NCBI RefSeq assembly: GCF_044386045.1
Contig: NZ_JBISCD010000040.1
Coordinates: 558,001 to 622,000, forward strand
Source: Thalassobellus sediminis
GTDB taxonomy: Bacteria > Bacteroidota > Bacteroidia > Flavobacteriales > Flavobacteriaceae
Direction: 5' to 3'
Length of the DNA stretch: 64,000 nt
Shown in pieces: positions 27,551-35,502 of this stretch (position 1 is the first letter of the stretch; every line of letters starts with the position of its first letter). The translations under genes were made by a program, and so were the position numbers. The notes under the pieces are model-generated. The model saw nothing but the letters and a program-made list of their open reading frames with translations, ran no database searches and was not told the origin of the DNA.

Positions 27551-28291
27551 TTAAATCATTTTAGACATCCTACTCTGGAATGCAAAAAAAGCACGTTTAG
27601 AAGCTTTTTCTTCTGCTTTTTTCTTAGAAGTAGCTCTTGCTTTAGCAATAATTTTATCATCTATTGAAAGCTTCACAGAAAAATGCCTAATGTCATCGTT
27701 CCCAGTGTCTTCATAAACATTATAATTAAATGTTTTCTTTTCCTTTTGACACCACTCAATTAACAAACTCTTATAACTTATTACCTTGCCTTCAAGAGTT
27801 TCAATATCGACATGAGGAATAATAACTTGCTTAAAAATAAATTTTTCACAATACTTATAACCTTTATCTAAAAAAATAGCTCCAACTAAAGCTTCGAATA
27901 AATTACCATGTATATTATCTCCAAATTGACCAGCAGGAATTTTACTTTCAACTAAATCAATTAGTTTAAGATCTCTACCTAACTCGTTTAAATGCTCTCT
28001 ACTTACTATTTTAGAACGCATTTTAGTTAAGTAACCTTCGTCGCCACTAGGAACTTCAAGATATAAATGAGAAGCAATAACCGAACTTAACATGGCATCG
28101 CCTAAAAACTCTAAGCGCTCATAATTAATAGCATTACCTTTACTGTCCTTTTTATTCATAGAACGGTGTGTAAATGCCTTTTCGTAGATTTTTATTTGCT
28201 TAGGCTTGAACCCAAGAATTTTATTTATTTGCATAAAAAAATTCCCGTTGCGTTTAAAACGGGAATTTAATATGTTACGAATGTTTTTCAT
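27551..28291 (-). CDS. rnc: Ribonuclease III
   Basis: 246 residues. NYERLEFLGDAMLSSVIA (about 61-78) holds the catalytic Glu/Asp signature and the second acidic patch FEALVGAIFLDKGY follows; a double-stranded-RNA-binding domain is at about 165-240 (ARATSKKKAEEKASKRAF). It cleaves double-stranded RNA. The first 20 residues contain a strong terminator-like hairpin (28239-28268 followed by T run). It follows fabF by 97 nt and probably is cotranscribed with acpP-fabF. A second ATG (Met20) stands just after the hairpin. Confidence 0.95.
   Translation of the reverse strand: MKNIRNILNSRFKRNGNFFMQINKILGFKPKQIKIYEKAFTHRSMNKKDSKGNAINYERLEFLGDAMLSSVIASHLYLEVPSGDEGYLTKMRSKIVSREHLNELGRDLKLIDLVESKIPAGQFGDNIHGNLFEALVGAIFLDKGYKYCEKFIFKQVIIPHVDIETLEGKVISYKSLLIEWCQKEKKTFNYNVYEDTGNDDIRHFSVKLSIDDKIIAKARATSKKKAEEKASKRAFFAFQSRMSKMI
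28239..28268 (-). promoter_or_regulatory. Terminator-like hairpin inside the start of rnc
   Basis: On the minus strand AAATTCCCGTT and AACGGGAATTT pair perfectly over 11 bp around an 8-nt loop, directly followed by a T run (total seven T). It covers codons 8-18. It could be an attenuator or an RNase III cleavage site for autocontrol. Confidence 0.5.
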
Positions 28292-28325
28292 CTGATAATA
28301 AATATCTTAAATTAATGTCAGATGT

Positions 28326-28377
28326 AATAAACCATGTTTCATTTTACTGTAAAAATTAATTTATCTTATGGTTTATT
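28326..28377 (-). promoter_or_regulatory. 10-bp inverted repeat in the fabF-rnc gap
   Basis: AATAAACCAT (28326-28335) is the exact reverse complement of ATGGTTTATT (28368-28377), with a 32-nt spacer that can itself pair in part. Sits in the 97-nt gap upstream of rnc; may be a leader hairpin or a processing site. Confidence 0.35.
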
Positions 28378-28388
28378 TCATTCGGGAT

Positions 28389-29639
28389 TTAATCTATTTT
28401 TTTGAATAATACACAAGCGTTATGACCGCCAAATCCAAATGTATTACTCATTGCTACATTAACTTCACGTTTTTGAGCCTTGTTTAAAGTTAAATTTAAT
28501 TCTGAATCAATATTTTCATCAACAGTGGTGTGGTTAATTGTTGGAGGAACAATACTGTGTTCCATGGCCAATATAACCGAAATAGCTTCAATAGCTCCTG
28601 CCGCACCTAAAAGGTGTCCTGTCATTGATTTTGTAGAATTAATATTTATTTGTTTTGCATGACTACCAAATACCTTTGAAATTGCCTTAAGTTCGGCAAC
28701 ATCACCTAAAGGTGTAGATGTACCATGTGTATTTATATGGTCTACATCTTCTGGTTTAAGTCCAGCATTTTCTAAACAATTTTTCATTACCTCAACAACT
28801 CCAATACCTTCTGGATGAGGCGCTGTCATATGATAAGCATCAGAAGATAATCCACCTCCTGCAACTTCTGCATATATTTTTGCTCCTCTTGCTTTTGCAT
28901 GCTCATATTCTTCTAAAACTAAAGCTCCTGCTCCTTCACCCAAAACAAAACCATCTCTGGATCCATCAAAAGGTCTAGAAGCTGTTTCTGGACTTTCATT
29001 TCTAGTAGATAAGGCGTGCATCGCATTAAAACCACCCATACCGGCAATAGTAACTGCTGCTTCACTTCCTCCTGTAACAATAACATCACAATACCCTAAA
29101 CGAATTGAGTTTAAAGCATCAAATATAGCGTTAGCAGAAGATGCACAAGCAGAAACTGTTGTGTAATTTGGCCCCATAAAACCATGTTTTATAGAGATGT
29201 TTGCTGGCGCAATGTCAGCAATCATTTTAGGAATAAAGAATGGGTTAAATCTTGGAGAACCATTCCCTGCTGCAAAGTTTAATACTTCTTGCTGAAAGGT
29301 TTCTAATCCACCAATGCCTGCCCCCCATATAACACCAACTCGTAACTTATTAACTTCGTCAAGATTTAATTTAGAGTCTTCAATAGCTTCATCTGCAGCT
29401 ACCATAGCGTATTGTGCAAACTTATCCATTTTACGAGCCTCTTTTCTATCAAAAAAGTCTGTTGCGGTGAAGTTTTTTAATTCGCAAGCGAATTTTGTTT
29501 TAAACTTCTCGGTATCATAATACGTTATAGGCGCAGCACCACTTTTACCACTAATTAAACCATCCCAAAATTCATCTTTGGTATTGCCAATTGGTGTTAA
29601 AGCCCCTAATCCTGTGACTACAACTCGCTTTAATTCCAT
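28389..29639 (-). CDS. fabF: Beta-ketoacyl-ACP synthase II
   Basis: 416 residues. Active-site Cys in SACASSANAI (about 164), His in NTHGTSTPLGD (about 304) and Lys/His in STKSMTGHLLGAAG (about 340), the FabF triad. It extends acyl chains in fatty acid synthesis. It follows acpP by 12 nt on the same strand; acpP-fabF is a standard bacterial pair, here followed by rnc. The start ATG at 29639 gives the usual opening MELKRVVVTGLGALTPIG. Confidence 0.97.
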   Translation of the reverse strand: MELKRVVVTGLGALTPIGNTKDEFWDGLISGKSGAAPITYYDTEKFKTKFACELKNFTATDFFDRKEARKMDKFAQYAMVAADEAIEDSKLNLDEVNKLRVGVIWGAGIGGLETFQQEVLNFAAGNGSPRFNPFFIPKMIADIAPANISIKHGFMGPNYTTVSACASSANAIFDALNSIRLGYCDVIVTGGSEAAVTIAGMGGFNAMHALSTRNESPETASRPFDGSRDGFVLGEGAGALVLEEYEHAKARGAKIYAEVAGGGLSSDAYHMTAPHPEGIGVVEVMKNCLENAGLKPEDVDHINTHGTSTPLGDVAELKAISKVFGSHAKQININSTKSMTGHLLGAAGAIEAISVILAMEHSIVPPTINHTTVDENIDSELNLTLNKAQKREVNVAMSNTFGFGGHNACVLFKKID

Positions 29640-29651
29640 AAAATATTTTGC

Positions 29652-29885
29652 TTATTTTGCTGCTTCTATGTATGATATAGCTTGACCAACTGTTGCAATG
29701 TTTTCAGCTTGATCGTCTGGTATTTGGATATCAAATTCTTTTTCGAATTCCATAATCAACTCTACAGTATCTAAAGAGTCGGCTCCTAAATCGTTTGTGA
29801 AGCTTGCTTCTGTTACAACTTCGTTTTCATCAACTCCTAATTTATCAACGATAATCGCTTTTACTCTTGATGCAATGTCTGACAT
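29652..29885 (-). CDS. acpP: Acyl carrier protein
   Basis: 77 residues, acidic, normal length. GADSLDTVELIM holds the Ser that carries 4'-phosphopantetheine. It shuttles acyl chains for FabF, coded 12 nt downstream. First gene of the operon, with a promoter box TATTTTTG (29925-29918, minus strand) 33 nt before the start. Confidence 0.98.
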   Translation of the reverse strand: MSDIASRVKAIIVDKLGVDENEVVTEASFTNDLGADSLDTVELIMEFEKEFDIQIPDDQAENIATVGQAISYIEAAK

Positions 29886-29917
29886 AATCTTTTAATTTAA
29901 ATGTTTTAATTAGTTGG

Positions 29918-29925
29918 CAAAAATA
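29918..29925 (-). promoter_or_regulatory. Promoter -7 box of acpP-fabF operon
   Basis: TATTTTTG on the minus strand, a full TAnnTTTG match, 33 nt before the acpP ATG. No good -33 element seen. Confidence 0.5.
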
Positions 29926-30018
29926 AAAAACTTTATTTTTAAAACACACCTTTAATTTAAAAATGTGGTGGTAATTTACTAAAATTACTTTGAAGTATTT
30001 TTATTTTACCTTCTAATT

Positions 30019-30057
30019 GTTAATAATTATTCTTTTTTTTGTTCGAATAATAATAAC
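30019..30057 (+). promoter_or_regulatory. Imperfect inverted repeat before purN
   Basis: GTTAATAATTATTC (30019-30032) pairs with GAATAATAATAAC (30045-30057) save for one extra base, around a 12-nt T-rich loop. It ends 14 nt before the purN start. Could be an operator or an mRNA leader hairpin; no family assigned. Confidence 0.3.
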
Positions 30058-30071
30058 ATATTGTCTGTAAA

Positions 30072-30641
30072 ATGAAACGTATTGTAATTTTTGCGTCCGG
30101 AAGTGGTACTAATGCTGAAAATCTAATTAAGTTTTTTCACAACAGAGAAAATGCTTCTGTTATTCAGATATTAACTAACAATCCTCATGCCAAAGTTTTA
30201 GACAGATGTAAAAGACTAAGTGTTAGCGCGCTTTCTTTTAACAAAGTAGCCTTTACAAAAACAGAGGATGTTCTAAATATTTTAAAAGCATCTCAACCAG
30301 ACCTTATTGTTTTAGCAGGTTTTTTATGGAAATTTCCAGAAAACATTTTAAAGGCATTCCCTAACAAAGTAATAAACGTACACCCAGCTTTATTACCAAA
30401 TTACGGTGGTAAAGGTATGTATGGGATGCATGTACATAAAGCTATTGTTGATAATAAAGAACCCGAAACAGGTATTACCATACATTATGTTAATGAACAT
30501 TATGATGAAGGTGCTATAATTTTTCAAGCAAAATGTAAAGTAACTTCAACAGATACCGCTGAAGATGTTGCTGCTAAGATTCATGAATTAGAAATGGTAC
30601 ACTTTCCTATGGTTGTTGAGAAATTATTGAACAAACTGTAA
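30072..30641 (+). CDS. purN: Phosphoribosylglycinamide formyltransferase
   Basis: 189 residues. Opens with IVIFASGSGTNAENL (phosphate loop), then VLAGFLWKFPENIL, VINVHPALLP with catalytic Asn and His, and GITIHYVNEHYDEGAIIF with the catalytic Asp. It adds the formyl group of 10-formyltetrahydrofolate to GAR in purine synthesis. Divergent from acpP. Close to RNase H, a PfkB kinase and a PurF-like gene on the same strand. Confidence 0.96.
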   Translation: MKRIVIFASGSGTNAENLIKFFHNRENASVIQILTNNPHAKVLDRCKRLSVSALSFNKVAFTKTEDVLNILKASQPDLIVLAGFLWKFPENILKAFPNKVINVHPALLPNYGGKGMYGMHVHKAIVDNKEPETGITIHYVNEHYDEGAIIFQAKCKVTSTDTAEDVAAKIHELEMVHFPMVVEKLLNKL

Positions 30642-30658
30642 ATTTTAATTTCATAAAG

Positions 30659-30678
30659 ATTCCCTTCTTCAAGGGAAT
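30659..30678. repeat. Palindromic element, ATTCCCTT-CTTC-AAGGGAAT
   Basis: Perfect 8-bp stem with CTTC loop between purN and the RNase H gene. Its end creates an ATG (30677) in frame with the RNase H gene, which extends that frame by three codons. Same family as 6139-6158 and 20198-20217. Confidence 0.65.
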
Positions 30679-30685
30679 GATAAAA

Positions 30686-31327
30686 ATGGCTTCAAAAAAG
30701 AAAAAATATTACACGGTTTGGAAAGGGCATAAAACTGGTGTTTTTGAAAAATGGAATGTTTGCAAAAAACAAATAACAGATTATCCCGGTGCTCAATATA
30801 AATCTTTCTCAACTCTAGAAGCTGCTAAAGAAGCCTTAGAAGGTAATTATTTCGATTACATTGGAAAAAATAAAGGTTTTAAAAGTGAATTATCTCATGA
30901 ACAATTAAAAAAAATTGGTCAACCTAATTATAATTCTATCTCGGTAGACGCTGCCTCTAGCGGAAACCCAGGCATTATGGAATATCGTGGTGTAGACACC
31001 AAAACAAAAAAACAACTATTTATTCAAGGCCCTTTTGAACAAGGCACCAATAATATTGGAGAATTTCTAGCCTTAGTGCATGGTTTAGCAATTCTGAAAA
31101 ATAACAATAGCGACCGTATTTTATATACCGATTCTAGAACTGCTATGAGTTGGGTAAAAAAGAAAACTTGCAATACAAAACTTGAACGTAACGCAAAAAA
31201 CAAACCTGTTTTTGATTTAGTAGACAGAGCCATTGATTGGTTAAAAAACAATTCCTACAAAACAGTAATTGTAAAATGGGAAACCAAAGCTTGGGGAGAA
31301 ATTCCTGCCGATTTTGGGAGAAAATAA
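30686..31327 (+). CDS. rnhA: Ribonuclease H with viroplasmin-like N-terminal domain
   Basis: 213 residues from the ATG at 30686; an in-frame ATG at 30677 belongs to the palindromic repeat and is judged secondary. N-terminal caulimovirus viroplasmin-like fold (YYTVWKGHKTGVFEKWNVC, about 7-50) binds RNA-DNA hybrids, and the RNase H domain (about 80-213) keeps its acidic residues: VDAASSGNPG, NIGEFLAL, LYTDSRTA and the last Asp in IPADFGRK. It removes RNA from hybrids during replication. Typical Bacteroidota type. Confidence 0.93.
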   Translation: MASKKKKYYTVWKGHKTGVFEKWNVCKKQITDYPGAQYKSFSTLEAAKEALEGNYFDYIGKNKGFKSELSHEQLKKIGQPNYNSISVDAASSGNPGIMEYRGVDTKTKKQLFIQGPFEQGTNNIGEFLALVHGLAILKNNNSDRILYTDSRTAMSWVKKKTCNTKLERNAKNKPVFDLVDRAIDWLKNNSYKTVIVKWETKAWGEIPADFGRK

Positions 31328-31353
31328 ATTCGGTTTTTACTAGCTAAATAACT

Positions 31354-31361
31354 TATCTTTG
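31354..31361 (+). promoter_or_regulatory. Promoter -7 box of the PfkB kinase gene
   Basis: TATCTTTG, a full TAnnTTTG match, 22 nt before the ATG at 31384. No clear -33 box. Confidence 0.6.
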
Positions 31362-31383
31362 CAAAAAAATTAGAACTCTTTTC

Positions 31384-32310
31384 ATGAGTAAATTAGTAAT
31401 AGTAGGTACCGTAGCTTTTGATGCTATTGAAACACCTTTCGGAAAAACCGATAAAATACTTGGTGGAGCAGCAACTTATATAGGTTTATCTGCCTCACAT
31501 TTTAATGTTGATGCCGCTGCAGTTTCTGTTGTAGGAGGCGATTTTCCGCAAGAATATTTAGATTTATTATCAAATAAAAATATTGATGTTTCAGGAATTG
31601 AAATCGTTAAAGAAGGTAAAACATTCTTTTGGAGTGGTCGTTATCATAACGATATGAACTCGCGCGATACCTTAGCAACAGAACTAAACACGCTTGCCGA
31701 TTTTAACCCTGTGGTTCCGCAAGATTATAAAGACGCAGAAGTTGTTATGCTTGGTAATTTACACCCACTAGTACAATCTAGTGTATTAGACCAAATGACA
31801 ACCAAACCAAAAATGGTTATTTTAGATACCATGAATTTTTGGATGGACTGTGCTTTAGACGATTTACTAAACGTTATAAAACGCGTAGACATTATTACCA
31901 TTAACGATGAAGAAGCTAGACAACTAACCGGTGAATACTCATTAGTAGTTGCGGCAAGAAAGATTCATGAAATGGGCCCTAAATATGTTGTGATAAAAAA
32001 AGGAGAACATGGTGCTTTATTGTTTCATGATCATAATGTTTTTTATGCTCCTGCGTTACCTTTAGAAGAAGTTTTTGATCCTACCGGAGCAGGTGACACC
32101 TTTGCTGGAGGCTTTGCTGGATATATTGCAAAAACAGGAGATACTTCTTTTGAAAACATGAAAAACGCTGTTATTTACGGATCTACATTAGCATCTTTTT
32201 GTGTTGAAAAATTTGGAACCGAGCGCATGCAGAATTTATCAAATGAAGAAGTCCATAAGCGATTATTGCAGTTTAAACAATTAACGCAATTTGAAATAGA
32301 ATTATCATAA
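31384..32310 (+). CDS. PfkB-family sugar or nucleoside kinase
   Basis: 308 residues. GGAATYIG near residue 28 begins the substrate lid and DPTGAGDTFAGGFAGYI (about 236-252) has the catalytic Asp and anion hole of PfkB kinases. The natural substrate cannot be read from the sequence; ribokinase, adenosine kinase and fructokinase types share these motifs. It sits between the RNase H and PurF-like genes with its own promoter, and it is ended by a terminator. A role in nucleotide or pentose supply fits the purine context but is inference. Confidence 0.85.
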   Translation: MSKLVIVGTVAFDAIETPFGKTDKILGGAATYIGLSASHFNVDAAAVSVVGGDFPQEYLDLLSNKNIDVSGIEIVKEGKTFFWSGRYHNDMNSRDTLATELNTLADFNPVVPQDYKDAEVVMLGNLHPLVQSSVLDQMTTKPKMVILDTMNFWMDCALDDLLNVIKRVDIITINDEEARQLTGEYSLVVAARKIHEMGPKYVVIKKGEHGALLFHDHNVFYAPALPLEEVFDPTGAGDTFAGGFAGYIAKTGDTSFENMKNAVIYGSTLASFCVEKFGTERMQNLSNEEVHKRLLQFKQLTQFEIELS

Positions 32311-32314
32311 TACA

Positions 32315-32339
32315 ACGCGCTCTAAAAGAGTGCGTTTTT
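32315..32339 (+). terminator. Intrinsic terminator after the PfkB kinase gene
   Basis: ACGCGCTCT (32315-32323) pairs with AGAGTGCGT (32327-32335) with one G-T pair and a 3-nt loop, followed by T run. Confidence 0.8.
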
Positions 32340-32390
32340 AATTAAAAATAAAAATTTATTATTTCCGCGTAAGCGAAAACATTTATAATT

Positions 32391-34289
32391 ATGAGTGATG
32401 CCTTAAAACACGAATGTGGAATAGCTGTAATAAGACTTTTAAAACCTTTAGAATTTTATAAAGAAAAGTACGGAAGTGCCTTTTATGGTGTAAACAAAAT
32501 GTATCTCATGATGGAGAAGCAGCACAATCGTGGTCAAGATGGTGCTGGATTTGCAAGCATTAAATTAAACACAAAACCTGGCGAACGCTATATTAGTAGA
32601 GTACGCTCTATTGCTCAGCAACCTATTCAAGATATTTTTGCTCAAATTAACGAACGTGTTAATAACGAATTAAAAGCACATCCAGAATTCATGGACGATG
32701 TTGCTGCACAAAAAAAACATATCCCATATATTGGAGAAGTTTTATTAGGTCATGTTCGTTATGGTACTTTTGGTAAAAATAGCGTAGAAAGTGTACATCC
32801 ATTTTTAAGACAAAATAACTGGATGCATAGAAACTTAATTATGGCAGGAAACTTTAACATGACCAATGTTAAAGAGCTTTTTAGTAATCTTATAGAATTA
32901 GGACAGCACCCAAAAGAGTATACCGATACCATCACTGTTATGGAAAAAATTGGTCACTTTTTAGACGATGCTGTAAGCAAAATTTATAAAGACCTAAAAA
33001 AGGAAGGCTACAACAAACAACAAGCCTCTCCGCTTATTGCAGAACGCCTTAAAGTAGCAAAAATTTTAAGACGTGCTGCCAAAAACTGGGATGGAGGTTA
33101 CGCAATGGCAGGACTTATAGGGCATGGTGATGCCTTTGTTTTAAGAGACCCTGCTGGAATTAGACCAGCCTATTATTATAAAGATGACGAAGTTGTAGTA
33201 GTTGCATCAGAACGTCCGGTAATTCAAACGGTTTTTAATGTAAAATTTGAAGACGTAAAAGAATTAGAACCAGGACAAGCTATTATTACTAAAAAATCGG
33301 GTGAAGTAAGACTAAAACAAATATTAGAACCTTTAGAAAAGAAATCTTGTTCTTTTGAACGTATTTACTTTTCACGTGGTAGTGATGCCGAAATATACCA
33401 AGAACGAAAAATGCTTGGAAAATTATTAATGCCTAAAGTTTTAGAGGCCATTAATAATGATACAAAAAATACGGTATTCTCTTTTATTCCAAACACTGCT
33501 GAAACATCATTTTTTGGAATGGTAGAAACTGCTGAAGCTTTTATTAATAAAACAAAAACAAATGCAATTTTAAATGGGCAACGTTCTTTATCGGCAGCAA
33601 AGGTTACCGAAATTTTATCTGAGCATGCGCGCGTTGAAAAAATAGCTATAAAAGATGTAAAGCTTAGAACCTTTATTACTGAAGACAGTAGTAGAGACGA
33701 TTTGGTAGCACACGTTTACGATGTTACTTATGGTGTTATTAAACCAACCGACAACTTAGTAATTATTGACGACAGTATTGTAAGAGGAACTACTTTAAAG
33801 ATGAGTATCTTAAAAATGCTAGATCGTTTAAATCCTAAAAAAATTATTGTTGTATCGTCGGCACCACAAATTAGATATCCAGATTGTTATGGTATTGACA
33901 TGGCAAACCTTGAAAGCCTAGTAGCTTTTAGAGCCGCTTTAGAATTATTAAAAGACAATAACCAATATCATATAGTAAAAGAGGTCTATAATAAATGTAT
34001 TAAACAAACCGAATTAGCAGATAAGAATGTTCAGAATTTTGTAAAAGAGATTTATGATCCATTTACGGATGAACAGATATCTGATAAAATTTCAGAATTG
34101 TTAAGCGATGAGAGCATAAAAGCAGAAGTGAAAATTATTTTCCAACCTGTAGAAAATTTACACAAAGCTTGTCCTAATCATTTAGGAGATTGGTATTTTA
34201 CTGGTAATTACCCAACAGTAGGAGGCAATAGGGTTGTAAACCGCGCCTTTATTAATTTTTATGAAGGTAATAATGAACGTGCTTATTAA
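32391..34289 (+). CDS. purF: Large PurF-like amidophosphoribosyltransferase
   Basis: 632 residues, longer than canonical PurF (about 470-520). The class II amidotransferase nucleophile is Cys9 (MSDALKHE-CGIAVIR), so an 8-residue propeptide must be removed; GQDGAGFA and GHVRYGTFG follow. The phosphoribosyltransferase site is VIIDDSIVRGTTL (PRPP loop, about 460). The PRPP amination would open purine synthesis. The extra length lies in a middle insertion and C-terminal extension (about 550-632). It lies downstream of purN and a PfkB kinase. Whether a separate standard purF exists elsewhere is unknown, so symbol use is tentative. Confidence 0.85.
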   Translation: MSDALKHECGIAVIRLLKPLEFYKEKYGSAFYGVNKMYLMMEKQHNRGQDGAGFASIKLNTKPGERYISRVRSIAQQPIQDIFAQINERVNNELKAHPEFMDDVAAQKKHIPYIGEVLLGHVRYGTFGKNSVESVHPFLRQNNWMHRNLIMAGNFNMTNVKELFSNLIELGQHPKEYTDTITVMEKIGHFLDDAVSKIYKDLKKEGYNKQQASPLIAERLKVAKILRRAAKNWDGGYAMAGLIGHGDAFVLRDPAGIRPAYYYKDDEVVVVASERPVIQTVFNVKFEDVKELEPGQAIITKKSGEVRLKQILEPLEKKSCSFERIYFSRGSDAEIYQERKMLGKLLMPKVLEAINNDTKNTVFSFIPNTAETSFFGMVETAEAFINKTKTNAILNGQRSLSAAKVTEILSEHARVEKIAIKDVKLRTFITEDSSRDDLVAHVYDVTYGVIKPTDNLVIIDDSIVRGTTLKMSILKMLDRLNPKKIIVVSSAPQIRYPDCYGIDMANLESLVAFRAALELLKDNNQYHIVKEVYNKCIKQTELADKNVQNFVKEIYDPFTDEQISDKISELLSDESIKAEVKIIFQPVENLHKACPNHLGDWYFTGNYPTVGGNRVVNRAFINFYEGNNERAY

Positions 34290-34392
34290 TTAAGATTAAT
34301 ATAAATTTATAACATAAAAACTGAGTAAAATACATTTTACCTGAAAAAATAGCAGTTCGTCTAAAAAATATACAGATTATCTAAAATACATA

Positions 34393-34477
34393 TAAATTGG
34401 TCTCACCATAACATAAGTAGGTTAAGTTCATGGTAGATTTGGGGCAAAAAAAGGTGAACATCTGTTCGCCTTTTTTT
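34393..34477 (+). ncRNA. Candidate small RNA, copy 1 of a tandem pair
   Basis: A -7-like box TAAATTGG (34393-34400, one mismatch) is 4 nt upstream of a 46-nt segment (34405-34450) that is identical to the start of copy 2. The segment opens with a hairpin of ACCAT paired with ATGGT, AAC with GTT and TAA with TTA, capped by a GTAGG loop. A single-stranded linker with TTTGGGGCAAAAA follows, then a terminator hairpin GGTGAAC/GTTCGCC and seven T. No open frame of interest. Predicted length about 70 nt. Confidence 0.6.
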
Positions 34478-34595
34478 ATGCGCTGATATTTCTTTACAAA
34501 AATCACTTCTGATTCAATATTATTTTTCGCTATTCCTTTTAAGCTAATTTATGAGTAGTTTAACTAAAATATTTTATCTGTCTTTAGTACTGTTA

Positions 34596-34677
34596 TATCT
34601 TTGAAGAACCATAACATAAGTAGGTTAAGTTCATGGTAGATTTGGGGCAAAAAGGTGAACACTCGTTCACCTTTTTC
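34596..34677 (+). ncRNA. Candidate small RNA, copy 2 of a tandem pair
   Basis: A perfect -7 box TATCTTTG (34596-34603) is followed 4 nt later by the conserved unit at 34608. The first 46 nt are the same as copy 1; the terminator arms differ (GGTGAAC/GTTCACC, loop ACTC) but still pair. Promoter flanks are not alike apart from the box and its spacing, so what is kept is the transcribed unit. T run is five. Confidence 0.65.
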
Positions 34678-34799
34678 ATTTTATATACTTTCCATAAAAA
34701 TAAAACCTTTTTTATAAAATTTCTGTTTTGCATTAGGGTTTCAACAGCTTGTTTGCTCTCTCCTACAATAGTAGTAGTCATGCCCTTTGGTAAGGCCAT

Positions 34800-34831
34800 A
34801 AAAAAAGCAAATTCAATTAAGAATTTGCTTT
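34800..34831 (-). terminator. Terminator of the superoxide dismutase gene
   Basis: AAAGCAAATTC (34804-34814) pairs with GAATTTGCTTT (34821-34831). On the minus strand the stem is followed by a T run. It lies 26 nt after the stop of the dismutase gene. Confidence 0.85.
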
Positions 34832-34856
34832 AATATATTTAACGATTTAGCAATTA

Positions 34857-35465
34857 TTACTTTGCCTCAGCGTAACGTTTTTCAACTTCATTCCAGTTAA
34901 TAACACTAAAAAATGCTTTAATGTAATCTGGACGACGGTTTTGGTAGTTTAAATAATAAGCGTGCTCCCAAACATCTAATCCTAAAATAGGAGTTCCTCC
35001 ACAAGAAACACCTGGCATTAATGGGTTATCTTGGTTTGGTGTAGAACAAATTTCTACTTTCCCGCCTTTTTGCACACATAACCAAGCCCAACCAGACCCA
35101 AAACGTGTAGCTGCTGCTTTAGAAAAAGCATCAATAAATTCTTCTTTAGAACCATAAGCTGCTTCAATAGCATCTTTTAATTCTCCTGATAAATATCCTC
35201 TGTCTTCTGGATTCATAACCGTCCAAAATAATGAGTGGTTATAAAAACCACCACCATTATTTCTAACAGCTCCATTATCCATATCTAAATTTGTAAGAAT
35301 ATCTTCAATAGACTTTCCTTCTAAATCTGTTCCTGCAATAGCATTATTTAAATTGTTTGTATACCCTTGGTGATGTTTTGAGTGATGTATCTCCATAGTA
35401 CGTGCATCCATATGTGGTTCTAAAGCATCGTAAGCATATCCCAATTCTGGTAATTCAAAAGCCAT
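34857..35465 (-). CDS. Superoxide dismutase (Fe/Mn type)
   Basis: 202 residues. The metal ligands are His in MEIHHSKHHQ, His in FYNHSLFW, and Asp and His in LDVWEHAYYLNYQN. The sequence GSGWAWL is usual. Iron or manganese cannot be told by eye. Single gene with promoter TAAATTTG upstream and its own terminator; it removes superoxide in the cytosol. Confidence 0.96.
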   Translation of the reverse strand: MAFELPELGYAYDALEPHMDARTMEIHHSKHHQGYTNNLNNAIAGTDLEGKSIEDILTNLDMDNGAVRNNGGGFYNHSLFWTVMNPEDRGYLSGELKDAIEAAYGSKEEFIDAFSKAAATRFGSGWAWLCVQKGGKVEICSTPNQDNPLMPGVSCGGTPILGLDVWEHAYYLNYQNRRPDYIKAFFSVINWNEVEKRYAEAK

Positions 35466-35502
35466 AATTTTTTGTTTTAAAATATTAATATTTAATTTAT
35501 TT

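Noticed and set aside
34405..34677. The 46-nt duplicated unit as ends of an insertion sequence
   Set aside because: Direct, not inverted, orientation; no transposase between; each copy ends in its own terminator.
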